A stretch of DNA of 64,000 bases from Flavobacterium psychrotrophum (GTDB taxonomy: Bacteria; Bacteroidota; Bacteroidia; Flavobacteriales; Flavobacteriaceae), in contig NZ_CP031557.1 of the NCBI RefSeq assembly GCF_003403075.1, forward strand, positions 434,001 to 498,000, read 5' to 3'. The notes beneath the pieces were generated by a model. That model saw only the letters and a program-made list of their open reading frames with translations. It was not told the DNA's origin and searched no databases. The translations under genes and the position numbers were made by a program. Below, piece by piece: positions 34,737-44,304 of this stretch. Within the stretch, counting starts at the first letter, position 1, and every line of letters begins with the position of its first letter.

Positions 34737-36353
34737 TTATTTTTCAATCAGCTGTAAATCAATTATTTTTGTTTTGTTGCTAAAACGGTTTCGGTAAAAG
34801 TTTCTAATCATTGGGAGTGTTATGGCACCAAGAACAATAGCTCCGGTAGCGGCGGCAACGAGCAAGAAAATAGCCTGCGAGGTAAGCAGCTGGCTTTGTA
34901 CCGCCATCTGTTTTGCTATAGTGGCGCGTGCCATGTTTGTGGCATCCTGCAAGGCATAGCCTTTGCTTAAAAATTGCTGTATGGCGGTATCGTTAGCCTC
35001 ATTATATACGCTGTCGTATGGCGTTAAGTGCGCTAAAAACTGCTCTTTGTAATGCTGGTTAAAAAACAGTTGCAGTGTATAAAACCCGGCGAATGAGTGC
35101 AGCGTAGAAAAAAAGCGTACGTTGCCTGCCACTAATGTTCCTGAAATACCTGTATTTACGGGTACTTTAGAGAGTATAAAGGTAGCTATGGGCATAAACA
35201 GTATACCACAGGCCACACCGTGCAGAAATATGGGTAGCGCAAGGTCTTCAAACGACATATCGGTCGATATGATACGGTACATCCAGTAGTTAAAAGCACA
35301 CATGCTGCCAAAGCCACCGATAAGGAAAAAATGCAGGGTGTGCCTTCTGCGCATTACCAGCTGTGATGCCGCATACATGGCAATACCCATGCCTGTAATA
35401 TTACAGGCTGCAAGGGCTACATACTGGTAATTTGGCCATTGCGATACATTGCTGATGTGGTTGTAAATTAGAGAAATAGTGTCTTTAAAGCCGTAAAACA
35501 ATGCCAGCAGAAAAAGCCCGGCAACAAACTTTGGCGACCTGAATATACTAAAGTGAACAATAGGCCTTTTGGTCTTAACCTCCCGGTAAATAAACAGGTA
35601 AAGTAATGCCAGTATGAGCATAAAGCAGTACGTAATTTCCCTGCTTTCAAACCAGTATTTCCTGGGGCCATATACCATAAAATAAGCTACAGACAGCATT
35701 AAGGACGCCATGATGATATAGGCTTTCCAGTCGATTTGATACAGGGGCTGCTGCCTGTGCAGGCGTTCTTTAGTAAACACAAAAAAGGCTATTATTATAG
35801 AGAGTACCTGGAAAAGGATTACAATGTAATAGATCATCCGCCAGTCGGTATTGTCAATAATCCATGCAGATGGAGCACCTGCCGCTACACTACTGGCTAA
35901 TAATGTACCATAGTAAACAGAATAGCCCACAGCCTGTTTTTTCTCGTTATGCAGGCGGGTAAATATCAGTGTAAGCATTGCTCCTGCAATCATGCTTATG
36001 GTAACGCCCTGAAAGAAACGCAGTACTATGAAATAGTTTACATCGGTAACTTTCATGATGATGAGGTTTAGTACTATGCCCATCATCAGTACGCATATCA
36101 GGTATTTCCGTGTATTAAAATAGTTGAGCAGTTTTATTTGTAATGGTAAAAAGGCAAGTAGCGAAACATAGGTTACCTGGATAGAAAACGTAATGTCTTC
36201 GGGCTGTGCGCCAAAATATGATACCACATAATTTTGCGTAAGCGAAAAGAGCGAGAATTGTAGTATAGAAACCAACAGGATAATGAAAATAGCCGCACGG
36301 GTTCCCCACGTCCAGTTGTGTATCCATTCCCTGAAATAGATGTTCTTGTCCAT
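34737..36353 (-). CDS. MFS efflux transporter, EmrB/DHA2-like
   Basis: A 538-residue inner membrane transporter with about 14 hydrophobic segments, as in drug:proton antiporters of the DHA2 group. A basic loop RPIVHFSIF-type region and G-rich motif-C-like stretch (GTLLASSVAAGAPSAW) are seen near the fifth helix. It is the last gene of a three-gene efflux operon: TolC-like, EmrA-like, EmrB-like. The start ATG is one base after the adaptor's TAA. Substrates are probably toxic organic compounds, but cannot be specified. Confidence 0.88.
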   Translation of the reverse strand: MDKNIYFREWIHNWTWGTRAAIFIILLVSILQFSLFSLTQNYVVSYFGAQPEDITFSIQVTYVSLLAFLPLQIKLLNYFNTRKYLICVLMMGIVLNLIIMKVTDVNYFIVLRFFQGVTISMIAGAMLTLIFTRLHNEKKQAVGYSVYYGTLLASSVAAGAPSAWIIDNTDWRMIYYIVILFQVLSIIIAFFVFTKERLHRQQPLYQIDWKAYIIMASLMLSVAYFMVYGPRKYWFESREITYCFMLILALLYLFIYREVKTKRPIVHFSIFRSPKFVAGLFLLALFYGFKDTISLIYNHISNVSQWPNYQYVALAACNITGMGIAMYAASQLVMRRRHTLHFFLIGGFGSMCAFNYWMYRIISTDMSFEDLALPIFLHGVACGILFMPIATFILSKVPVNTGISGTLVAGNVRFFSTLHSFAGFYTLQLFFNQHYKEQFLAHLTPYDSVYNEANDTAIQQFLSKGYALQDATNMARATIAKQMAVQSQLLTSQAIFLLVAAATGAIVLGAITLPMIRNFYRNRFSNKTKIIDLQLIEK

Positions 36354-36354
36354 T

Positions 36355-37386
36355 TTAGCTTTTCTTTACGGCAACTTCTACGTTCATGCCGGCCTTGATA
36401 GCAGAAAGATCGGTATCGGTTAGGCGAATCTTAACGGGTACACGCTGTGTTATCTTTACAAAGTTCCCAGTTGAGTTATCGGCAGGCAGCAGTGAGAATT
36501 TAGCACCCGTAGATCCTGCAATGGCCTCAATACTGCCGTGATAGGTTTTATTACTAAAGCCGTCTACAGTAATTTCTACAGGCTGGCCTACGTGCATATC
36601 TTCCAGTTGGGTTTCTTTAAAGTTTGCGGTAACCCACTTGTTCTTCTCATCAATAATGGGCACCAGGCTTTGCCCCGCCTGTACCTGCTGGCCCACTTGT
36701 AGCACTTTTCTGCCCAGCCTGCCGCTTACCGGTGCGGTTATTACGGTATATTGCAGGTTAATGTTTGCCAGGTCAAGCAGGGCTTCTTTTTGTTTTATTT
36801 CAGCCTGTATTAATGCGCGGCTCGCCTGTAACTCATCAACTTTGGCGTGTGTAGTTTTAAGGGTGTTTCCGGCAGCGTTGTATTCGCTTTGGGCTACATC
36901 ATAGGTGGCTTTTATCTGCTCATATTCCTGTAGGGTGGCAGCTTCTTCGTTTAGCAGGTTTTTGTAACGTTTAAGATTCTGCTGCTTTTCTGTAAATTTA
37001 GCTTTAGCCGAATTTATCATGTCTTTATTTACATAAGTACCCGTTTCTACCGTACCTATCTGTGCATCAAGAAACAGCAGGCGGGCTTTGGCATCTTCTA
37101 AAGCGGCACGTGCTTCGTCAACTTTTGCACGGTATTCGCGGTCATCAATAAGTATCAGGGTATCGCCTGCTTTTACATACTGATGTTCCTCAAAATCAAT
37201 CGCTTTTATGTAGCCACTTACCCGGGCAGATATAGGGCTTATGTAAGCTTCGGCCTGGGCATCGTTAGTTTCTTCGTAGTGGTTAGCATGCACTATGTAG
37301 CGTATAAAGTATATTGCGGTAATGGCAATAATGGCAAACACGGCAATGTTAAACAGGATATTGAATGTTTTTCCTTTAGTATCCAT
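36355..37386 (-). CDS. HlyD/EmrA-type efflux adaptor
   Basis: A 343-residue periplasmic adaptor. One N-terminal membrane helix (about 10-30), a split biotinyl-lipoyl domain with ARVSGYIKAIDFEEHQYVKAGD (about 53-75) and APVSGRLGRKVLQVGQQVQAG (about 215-240), a long coiled-coil hairpin between them (about 80-205), and a beta-barrel domain after. It links the MFS pump with the TolC-like channel. It lies between those two genes with gaps of 4 bases and 1 base. Confidence 0.92.
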   Translation of the reverse strand: MDTKGKTFNILFNIAVFAIIAITAIYFIRYIVHANHYEETNDAQAEAYISPISARVSGYIKAIDFEEHQYVKAGDTLILIDDREYRAKVDEARAALEDAKARLLFLDAQIGTVETGTYVNKDMINSAKAKFTEKQQNLKRYKNLLNEEAATLQEYEQIKATYDVAQSEYNAAGNTLKTTHAKVDELQASRALIQAEIKQKEALLDLANINLQYTVITAPVSGRLGRKVLQVGQQVQAGQSLVPIIDEKNKWVTANFKETQLEDMHVGQPVEITVDGFSNKTYHGSIEAIAGSTGAKFSLLPADNSTGNFVKITQRVPVKIRLTDTDLSAIKAGMNVEVAVKKS

Positions 37387-37390
37387 ACTG

Positions 37391-38722
37391 TTATAGTTTT
37401 CCTTTGGTATAAAGTGTTTGGTAATAGTAGTATTGCTGCATGATCTGCGCCTCTACAAGATTGTATTTTGTTTGCAGATACAGATTGTCAGCATCCAGCA
37501 GGTCTGCAAGCAATGCCAGTTGGTTAAAATATTTAGTGCTCATTATCTTATAATTGGCCTGTGCCTGTGCAATTTCTTTTTGGGCAAGGGCTGCTTTTTC
37601 GCTCATATCATCCATTTTTATGTCAAGCGAAGTAAGCTCCAGCAGTACATTATCTTTAGCAGCTTTTTCGGTAAACTTAATTTCTTCAAGATGTTTTCTC
37701 TCTGCTTTTACCTTATGTATATTTTGGTAGAGAGAGGCCAGTGAATACGACATTTTAAAGCCTACATAGCCCACAGCATAGTACTGCGGTACATAGGGGT
37801 ACCTTAAATAGTTAGGATAGTTATAGCCGTAAGCGGCAATAAGTTCTATAGACGGGTAATAGTTACTACGGGCTTCCCTTATTACAGCCTCTTGTAGTAA
37901 AATACTTTGCGATGCCTGCTGCACACTATAAGCTGAACCGGAATCAAGTTCCCGCTCTGTTGTTGCCATTGGTTTTGTGGCAGCAAGCACGGTATCTGTA
38001 AGTACAATATTAGTTTCTATAGGCAGGTTAAGCAATATGGCCAGCCTGTTGCGGTTAATTGTTATGGTGCTTTCATTCTCTTTTTTCTGGTATTCCCGGT
38101 TAGAAAGGTTCATTTCGGCACGCAATACATCACTGCGGGTTACTTTCCCATTTTTGTGGAGTGAATTAATATTCTTGAGACGTATCTTTTCCTTATCTAC
38201 CTGCTCTTTATACAGGCTGTCGAGTTTTGAAAGACGCAAAATTTCGAGGTAGTGCTGTACAGTTTCTAACGCTATGCTGCCCTCGCGTTCTTTTACATGA
38301 ATATCAGCCAGGCGCTCTCTTGCTTCAAACTGTTTGATGGAGGCCTCATGCTTACCGCCGGAGTACAGGTTAAAAGATGCTTCTATACCCGCATTTGCCT
38401 GATAACTTGCCGGTGGTGGTGGTACTGATTCCGACTCTGTAAAGCCATGGTCATACAGTGTTGCTTTGCTTAGCCTTTTGTCTGATGCATCAATTTGAAC
38501 ATGTGGCAACACATGGCTTTTAACTTCTGCAAGACTGGCAGCACTGGCTTCGAGCCCCATACGGGCGGCAGCAACGTTGTTGTTTTTTTCTTTTGCAAGC
38601 CGTACTGCATCCTGTATGCTTAGGGTATAAGCATTTGAATTTTGCTGGGCACTGTCTGTAATAGGAAACAGCAATGCTATAAAAACCAACCAAAAAGCCG
38701 GGAATTTATAAAAAAGGTTCAT
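37391..38722 (-). CDS. TolC-family outer membrane efflux protein
   Basis: A 443-residue outer membrane channel subunit. A signal peptide (1-25, ending TDSAQ) is followed by two TolC repeats, each with long helices: the first about 30-235, the second about 245-440. The SIQDAVRLAKEKNNNVAAARM start and the Asn/Tyr/Leu-rich end are typical. It is the first gene of the operon, behind an array of three 16-bp repeats that may bind the AraC-type regulator encoded next to it. Confidence 0.92.
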   Translation of the reverse strand: MNLFYKFPAFWLVFIALLFPITDSAQQNSNAYTLSIQDAVRLAKEKNNNVAAARMGLEASAASLAEVKSHVLPHVQIDASDKRLSKATLYDHGFTESESVPPPPASYQANAGIEASFNLYSGGKHEASIKQFEARERLADIHVKEREGSIALETVQHYLEILRLSKLDSLYKEQVDKEKIRLKNINSLHKNGKVTRSDVLRAEMNLSNREYQKKENESTITINRNRLAILLNLPIETNIVLTDTVLAATKPMATTERELDSGSAYSVQQASQSILLQEAVIREARSNYYPSIELIAAYGYNYPNYLRYPYVPQYYAVGYVGFKMSYSLASLYQNIHKVKAERKHLEEIKFTEKAAKDNVLLELTSLDIKMDDMSEKAALAQKEIAQAQANYKIMSTKYFNQLALLADLLDADNLYLQTKYNLVEAQIMQQYYYYQTLYTKGKL

Positions 38723-38745
38723 TAAAAAGAGATTAGGTGTTTTTC

Positions 38746-38793
38746 GTCAGAATAAGAAATAGTCAAAATCAATTTCAGTCAAAATAAGATTAC
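38746..38793. repeat. Three 16-bp direct repeats before the efflux operon
   Basis: GTCAGAATAAGAAATA (38746-38761), GTCAAAATCAATTTCA (38762-38777) and GTCAAAATAAGATTAC (38778-38793) share GTCA-[A/G]-AAT-[A/C]-A and follow without gaps. They begin 24 bases upstream of the TolC gene's start codon, a fitting place for an operator. The AraC-family gene ends 245 bases further on. The rest of the gap 38723-39037 is AT-rich with no gene. Confidence 0.45.
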
Positions 38794-39037
38794 GAAAAGC
38801 TTGTAGTGAGCAAATGAGTCACCTGATGTTTTGTGTTGCGCGGTTAAACCCTTTTAAATTTATTTCAGGATTTATAGTATTGCATTTTAGTATGTTGCGG
38901 TATTGGTTATTGTTGTTAAGTAGCGTACTTATAGCCATGTTGCAAAACGTGTTCATATCGTGATTTTAACACTACAAAGGTCGTGCAGTTTTGTAGTATA
39001 AATAAAGTCAATATGGCGGCACTTTTCGTCGGTTTTT

Positions 39038-39919
39038 CTAAAGAGCAGACTTTCGGTATTGCAATGGGGTAAATTCTGTGTGGGCTTTAAAGAATTTGCC
39101 AAATACAGATTGGTCAGCAAAGTTAAGCTGGGCACTAACCTCTGCTACAGATAGTTTCTTGTTTTGAAGCAATACTTTAGCCTCCAGGATAATGGCTTCG
39201 TCTATCCATTCGCCTGCCGTTTTTCCGGTAAATTTTTTAAGCTGTTCAGACAGGTGTTTAGGGGTAATGTTTAGCCTGTCTGCATAAAACTGTACCGTGC
39301 GCTGGCTTCGGTATTCTTTATAGAGCAGTTTCTTAAAATTAGCAACTATAGGCTGAAGATTATCAGCATTAATTTTAATGCCGCCATCCTGCTGCCTGTG
39401 TACGGCATCTGATTCGTTTATCAGTATAAAAGTACTACTGCGCACAATTTCTGCTTCGTGCAGGTGGCCAGATTGTACAGTATCTTTTATAAACGTAAAA
39501 ATACGTGCTATACGGCTTGTGGCCTCAGTATTGGGTTTGCAGTAATGGCGGTCGTCTTTTTCAAAAAAGTCGAAGCCCATCAGGTAAAAAACATTGGTAC
39601 GGTTTGCCAGTAAAAAGCTGTCTTTAAAAAAAAGAATCTGCATTACCGGTGGGTTGTCCGGGTCTTCCTGCATGGTGCGCACTACCGTGGGGCCAAGTGT
39701 AATAATTGCAGGGGCTGTTACACGTTGTGTATATAAGCCTGCCTGCACATATATGGCGCCCTCTTTTAAGTAGCTTATAGAGTAGGTTTCGCTGCGGCGT
39801 GGCTCAGGGTAAAAAAGGCTGCTCTTGCCTATTTCCACAAAAAAGAAGTCCTTATTGCTTACCGGCAAATTAAACATTTTTTGCTGGTGCTGTATAGAGT
39901 AAGTGCTTATCTTTTTCAT
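39038..39919 (-). CDS. AraC family transcriptional regulator
   Basis: A 293-residue regulator. The N-terminal part (about 1-170) is cupin-like (ISYLKEGAIYVQAG, PAIITLGPTVVR). The C-terminal part carries two helix-turn-helix units: VQFYADRLNITPKHLSEQLKKFTG (about 200-223) and the second ending in LNFADQSVFGKFFKAHTEFTPLQYR, the AraC signature. It is read toward the efflux operon, 316 bases away, and is the obvious candidate regulator of it. The inducer is unknown. Confidence 0.9.
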   Translation of the reverse strand: MKKISTYSIQHQQKMFNLPVSNKDFFFVEIGKSSLFYPEPRRSETYSISYLKEGAIYVQAGLYTQRVTAPAIITLGPTVVRTMQEDPDNPPVMQILFFKDSFLLANRTNVFYLMGFDFFEKDDRHYCKPNTEATSRIARIFTFIKDTVQSGHLHEAEIVRSSTFILINESDAVHRQQDGGIKINADNLQPIVANFKKLLYKEYRSQRTVQFYADRLNITPKHLSEQLKKFTGKTAGEWIDEAIILEAKVLLQNKKLSVAEVSAQLNFADQSVFGKFFKAHTEFTPLQYRKSAL

Positions 39920-39959
39920 TTGCCCGTGCGCCCTTTATTTTTACACGAAGTTAGGCAAA

Positions 39960-40817
39960 TTAGCTGTATATCTGCGAAAGTGCTATAAGCACTATGGCAA
40001 CCAGGGCAAGGATGATACCCGCATAATTACGAACCGAAAGCTTTTCGTCAAAAATAAGTACGCCCGCAAGGCTGCCCGTTACAATAACGCCCATATTCAT
40101 GGCTGCAAAAACCGTAGACGGATTTGTAGAAAATTCTTTATGCGCTTTAAGGTAGAACAGTATGTTTCCAAAATTAAAAATACCCACTAGTGCGCCATAG
40201 GCAATGTTCATGGTGTTTATTTTTTTCTTCATGAAGATGATCTCGTACAGTACAGCGCAAAATGTAATGATAAGCGCGCCAACAAAAATCATGAAAAGAG
40301 ATGTGGTATATTCCGGTTCAGGAAAGAGCGCTACTTTTTTAAACATCGTGTCTACAATGCCAAACCCTAGTAGTACTGCGGCAGGGTACATCCACTCGCC
40401 GGCTGGCTTATCTGTTTTTTTAGAGAGGATAAGCAATAGTGCCGGCAGCCCTACAGCCAGCCCCATTAGTTTATAGTTATTAAAGTCTTCTTTAAAAATA
40501 AACCAGGCAGCCAGTATGGGTATGAATAATGACAGGCGCTGGGCAGCATCTGTACGTACTATGCCCACATTTTTTATAGATAATGCCAAAAACAAGAATA
40601 TAGATGGCAGTAATAACATTAGTGTAGTATAAGTACCCCAGTGAGAGGTGTACAAAGCAATAGAAGGCTCTGGCTTAAAAAATAAATAACACAGCACTAA
40701 TGCCACAACATAGTTGCAACAAATTATTTGCGTATTACGGATTACACTACAGCGGGCTGTTTTAAATATTATGCCTACCGATACACTGCATAATATGCTT
40801 AAAACAAGATAAAGCAT
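39960..40817 (-). CDS. EamA/DMT-type transporter
   Basis: A 285-residue membrane protein with about ten hydrophobic segments in two halves, as in the drug/metabolite transporter superfamily; the second half ends NYAGIILALVAIVLIALSQIY. The substrate is not predictable. A -7 match read on the minus strand (TATTTTTG, 40840-40847) lies 22 bases before the start codon. It is 40 bases upstream of the AraC gene and could share its transcript. Confidence 0.8.
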   Translation of the reverse strand: MLYLVLSILCSVSVGIIFKTARCSVIRNTQIICCNYVVALVLCYLFFKPEPSIALYTSHWGTYTTLMLLLPSIFLFLALSIKNVGIVRTDAAQRLSLFIPILAAWFIFKEDFNNYKLMGLAVGLPALLLILSKKTDKPAGEWMYPAAVLLGFGIVDTMFKKVALFPEPEYTTSLFMIFVGALIITFCAVLYEIIFMKKKINTMNIAYGALVGIFNFGNILFYLKAHKEFSTNPSTVFAAMNMGVIVTGSLAGVLIFDEKLSVRNYAGIILALVAIVLIALSQIYS

Positions 40818-41005
40818 GTTGTTCTACTGTTTAGGGATACAAAAATACGGTTTTCCGTAATTGGTGTGTTGTAAAATTATACCGAATAATTGTTTTTAGG
40901 TTATTTAGGGCATCACAACACAAATAAGGTGTGTTTTGTGCCACTTGTAACTTAACACGTAAAAATATTGAAATCTTTTTATATCCTAAGATTACCAACA
41001 TTGTG

Positions 41006-41013
41006 TAAATTTG
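41006..41013 (+). promoter_or_regulatory. -7 element before the subtilase gene
   Basis: TAAATTTG, 21 bases before the ATG at 41035, fits the consensus; the -33 region is poor. Confidence 0.4.
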
Positions 41014-41034
41014 ATGAATATTGACCAAATGTAA

Positions 41035-42651
41035 ATGAAAAGAATTCTATTCCTTTTTTTATTGTTGCCGCTTATGGCAGCTTCGCAGGAAGATGCCTGG
41101 GTATATTTTACCGATAAGCCCGATGCGGCTTATTACCTTGCAAACCCACTTGAAATGCTTTCGCAAAAAGCCTTAGACAGGCGTGCACGCCAAAATATAG
41201 CCCTTGATGATAAAGATGTACCTGTAAGCCAAACCTATATAGATGCCGTAAGGACAAGCTTTGGCATTACCATAATGGCAAAAAGCAAATGGCTTAATGC
41301 ACTGCACGTGCGTGGTAGCGCATCTGATATCCGCAGGTTAAGTAGCCTGAGTTTTATAGCATCAATAACCTATGCAGATAATACTCTTAACGGACGCAGA
41401 AAGACAGTTGCTACTTCAAAAAGCAAAGCAGTAAGCAAACAACTCAACACGCAGGCTGATTATAACTACGGTTCTGCTGCTACACAGATAGAGATGCTTA
41501 ACGGGCACCTGCTGCACCAGCAGGACTTTACAGGCACCGGACTAACCATTGCCGTACTTGATAATGGTTTTCCTGAAGTAAATAACCTGCCCATATTTGA
41601 ACACCTGTATAATAATAACCTTGTTTTAGGGACTTACAATTATGTAGACAGAACAGACGATGTTACCATAGGCGGATCTCACGGTACGCTGGTATTAAGC
41701 ACCATGGCAGGTTATAAAGATGGACAACTTGTGGGCACAGCCCCTGATGCCTTTTATTACCTTTTTGTAACAGAAGATGATGCCGCCGAAAACCCTGTAG
41801 AAGAATCATACTGGGTACAGGCAGCCGAAGCAGCCGACAGCCTTGGGGTAGATGTTATAAATACATCACTAGGGTATTTTACGTATGATAACCCTGCTTA
41901 CAGCTATACCTACGAAAATATGGATGGCAACACAGCATTTATGACCCGTGGTGCTAACGTGGCCTTTAGCCGTGGTATTTTTTTGGTTAACTCGGCAGGA
42001 AACAGCGGGGCAGGTAGTAATCCATATATTAGTGTGCCTGCCGATGCGTTTAATACGCTTACCGTAGGTGCTGTAGACAGCAGCGAACAATATGCATACT
42101 TTAGTTCTATAGGCCCAAGTGCAGACGGACGCGTTAAGCCTGATGTTATGGCTATGGGGCAGGGGAGTGCTTTTAGCGGTACAGACGGGAGTATAGGTGC
42201 AGGAAGCGGAACTTCTTTTTCAAGCCCTATTACAGCCGGGCTAGTGGCGTGTTTATGGCAGGCTTTGCCCGATAAAACCAATGCTGAGCTGCTACAGATC
42301 ATTCGGCAGAGTGCTGACAGGTACAGTAACCCTGACGGTTTCTATGGGTATGGCATTCCAGATTTTTGGCAGGCATATCAAAGTGCTGCCCTTTCAGTAG
42401 CGGGACTTGCTAAAAACACTATTGAGTTGTATCCTAATCCGGCAACGGATGTTGTGTATGTGGTTTTACCCGATGAGGTTGTAGTATGTACGGCTGCTTT
42501 TTATAATAGCTTGGGGCAATTGGTTTTGCAAAAAACAATTAGCAGGGCAAATAATACAATAGACATTTCGGTATTAGCCAATGGTATATATAACTATACA
42601 ATTTCTTTAAAAGATGGCTCCGCCAAACAAGGGAAGATTATTAAACTATAA
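41035..42651 (+). CDS. S8 family serine peptidase, T9SS type A cargo
   Basis: A 538-residue secreted subtilase. A signal peptide (1-17) is followed by a short propeptide-like region and the peptidase domain. The catalytic triad is D176 (IAVLDNGFP), H216 (GSHGTLVLSTMAG) and S394 (GTSFSSPITAG), with the oxyanion Asn in VNSAGNSGAG. The last 75 residues form a type A sorting domain (IELYPNPATDVVYV ... SAKQGKIIKL), so the enzyme leaves the cell by type IX secretion. It may feed on extracellular protein; that is inference. Confidence 0.93.
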   Translation: MKRILFLFLLLPLMAASQEDAWVYFTDKPDAAYYLANPLEMLSQKALDRRARQNIALDDKDVPVSQTYIDAVRTSFGITIMAKSKWLNALHVRGSASDIRRLSSLSFIASITYADNTLNGRRKTVATSKSKAVSKQLNTQADYNYGSAATQIEMLNGHLLHQQDFTGTGLTIAVLDNGFPEVNNLPIFEHLYNNNLVLGTYNYVDRTDDVTIGGSHGTLVLSTMAGYKDGQLVGTAPDAFYYLFVTEDDAAENPVEESYWVQAAEAADSLGVDVINTSLGYFTYDNPAYSYTYENMDGNTAFMTRGANVAFSRGIFLVNSAGNSGAGSNPYISVPADAFNTLTVGAVDSSEQYAYFSSIGPSADGRVKPDVMAMGQGSAFSGTDGSIGAGSGTSFSSPITAGLVACLWQALPDKTNAELLQIIRQSADRYSNPDGFYGYGIPDFWQAYQSAALSVAGLAKNTIELYPNPATDVVYVVLPDEVVVCTAAFYNSLGQLVLQKTISRANNTIDISVLANGIYNYTISLKDGSAKQGKIIKL

Positions 42652-42666
42652 CCAATCATTTTATTG

Positions 42667-43605
42667 ATGAATAAAATAACCCAACTCTTTAAGATACAAT
42701 ATCCTATAATACAGGCCGGAATGATATGGGCCAGCGGCTGGAAACTGGCCAGTGCCGTAAGCAATGCCGGCGGACTGGGATTAATAGGTGCAGGATCTAT
42801 GTATCCGGAGGTACTGCGCGAACACATTCAAAAATGTAAAGCAGCTACTGATAAGCCCTTTGGAGTAAACGTGCCCATGCTATACCCTAACATTCAGGAG
42901 ATCATGGATATCATTGTTGAAGAAGGGGTGAAAATAGTATTTACATCTGCGGGTAATCCTAAAACGTGGACATCCTTTTTAAAAGAAAAGGGTATTACGG
43001 TAGTACACGTAGTGAGCAGTGTAAAGTTTGCGCTTAAATCTCAGGAGGCGGGTGTTGATGCCGTAGTTGCCGAAGGTTTTGAGGCCGGAGGGCATAACGG
43101 GCGCGAAGAAACCACCACCTTTACCCTCATACCCATGGTAAGAGAAAAGCTTACTATTCCGCTTATTGCGGCGGGCGGTATTGCTACCGGCAGGGGGATG
43201 CTTGCCGCTATGGTATTAGGAGCCGATGGTGTGCAGGTAGGAAGCCGTTTTCTGGCTACTACTGAATCGTCATCGCACGAAAAGTTTAAGCAAATGGTGG
43301 TAGATTTACAGGAAGGTGAAACACACCTTACACTAAAAGAGCTTGCGCCGGTAAGGCTTATCAAAAATAAATTCTTTCATGATGTTATGGCGCTATATGC
43401 CACATCGCCCACTCCGGAGGACCTTAAGACACTCCTTGGGCGTGCCCGTGCAAAGAAAGGTATGTTTGAAGGCGACCTTGAGGAAGGGGAGCTGGAGATA
43501 GGCCAGATAGCAGGCCTGATAAATGATATTAAGCCTGCTGCCGATATTATAAAAGATATGGTCGAAGAGTTTGAGCAGGCGAAGAAAGAAATAGCGTTAT
43601 TTTAG
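42667..43605 (+). CDS. Nitronate monooxygenase-like flavin enzyme
   Basis: A 312-residue FMN enzyme of the nitronate monooxygenase/2-nitropropane dioxygenase family. Recognised from IQYPIIQAGMIWASGWKLASAVSNAGGLGLIG at the N-terminus, GFEAGGHNGREE (about 134-145), and IPLIAAGGIATGRGM for FMN phosphate binding. The natural substrate is uncertain; some relatives are enoyl-ACP reductases (FabK). The ATG at 42667 is preferred over a TTG one codon earlier. It lies 15 bases after the subtilase stop, with no terminator between. Confidence 0.85.
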   Translation: MNKITQLFKIQYPIIQAGMIWASGWKLASAVSNAGGLGLIGAGSMYPEVLREHIQKCKAATDKPFGVNVPMLYPNIQEIMDIIVEEGVKIVFTSAGNPKTWTSFLKEKGITVVHVVSSVKFALKSQEAGVDAVVAEGFEAGGHNGREETTTFTLIPMVREKLTIPLIAAGGIATGRGMLAAMVLGADGVQVGSRFLATTESSSHEKFKQMVVDLQEGETHLTLKELAPVRLIKNKFFHDVMALYATSPTPEDLKTLLGRARAKKGMFEGDLEEGELEIGQIAGLINDIKPAADIIKDMVEEFEQAKKEIALF

Positions 43606-43609
43606 GGTT

Positions 43610-43682
43610 CTGTCATTACGAGGAGGAACGACGAAGTAATCTGATTATAAGATTACTTCGTTACTCGCCATGAAAGAGCTGT
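43610..43682. repeat. REP-like intergenic repeat
   Basis: A structured element between converging genes. It includes an 11-bp inverted repeat, CGAAGTAATCT/AGATTACTTCG (43632-43642 and 43650-43660), inside a TGTCATTACGAGGAGGAACG context. A similar tract with GTCATTCCGACGATAGGAGGAATC occurs at 58237-58317, so it belongs to a dispersed family. Confidence 0.6.
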
Positions 43683-43692
43683 TTTGAACCCT

Positions 43693-44304
43693 TTATTTCT
43701 CAATTACAGTCTTTAACAAATCGCTATTATAAATATCTGCGGGCGAAATTACTTTTTCATCCATAGGGATGTTATTGCCATAACGCTCTTTCATTTTTTG
43801 CTGTACTGCCGGGGCTGATAAATTAAAATCTTTCAGCTTTTTCAGGTGGCCTACTTCAAGTCCGGTAGCATTTTTGTATAACTTCCAGATCAGTTCGCTG
43901 CAATAAATGCGGTCATCACTCCATTCAAAATAGAGGTCATAATTTTTCCCGTTCATGGCTCTGGCTGCTGTTTTCATTTTAGTTAAAGCTAAAGGTGTAA
44001 GAGCTCTAGTGTCTTTAAGTCGCTTTACGGTGTAGTGGCTATCTTTTCCACGGGCTATCCATGCAGATAAAGGGGTTTTTGTTACAGGTTGTATCGCTTC
44101 AAATACAAAATACCGCCCCTTGTCTTTATACACTATTCCGCAATGCGAGTATTCAGTGTGTGTAGCAAGCTGTATGGCCCTGCTTTGTGCTGAGGTTGAG
44201 GTCTGAAAGATAATGTCGCCATCGCGAAGCAGGCTTACATCAGCAGCCGTTTCTTTTTTACAGCCAATTAGACTAGTTATTATCAGCAGGAACAGTATTC
44301 TCAT
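43693..44304 (-). CDS. YiiX-type permuted NlpC/P60 hydrolase, lipoprotein
   Basis: A 203-residue predicted lipoprotein (Cys15 in TSLIGC) of the YiiX/YebB group of permuted papain-fold hydrolases. The catalytic His54 (YSHCGIVY) comes before the nucleophile Cys135 (IYCSELIWK), the reverse of the order in ordinary NlpC/P60 enzymes, as expected for this group. Such enzymes may cut peptidoglycan peptides or acyl bonds. Its start codon overlaps the end of the upstream membrane protein gene by 32 bases. Confidence 0.82.
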   Translation of the reverse strand: MRILFLLIITSLIGCKKETAADVSLLRDGDIIFQTSTSAQSRAIQLATHTEYSHCGIVYKDKGRYFVFEAIQPVTKTPLSAWIARGKDSHYTVKRLKDTRALTPLALTKMKTAARAMNGKNYDLYFEWSDDRIYCSELIWKLYKNATGLEVGHLKKLKDFNLSAPAVQQKMKERYGNNIPMDEKVISPADIYNSDLLKTVIEK

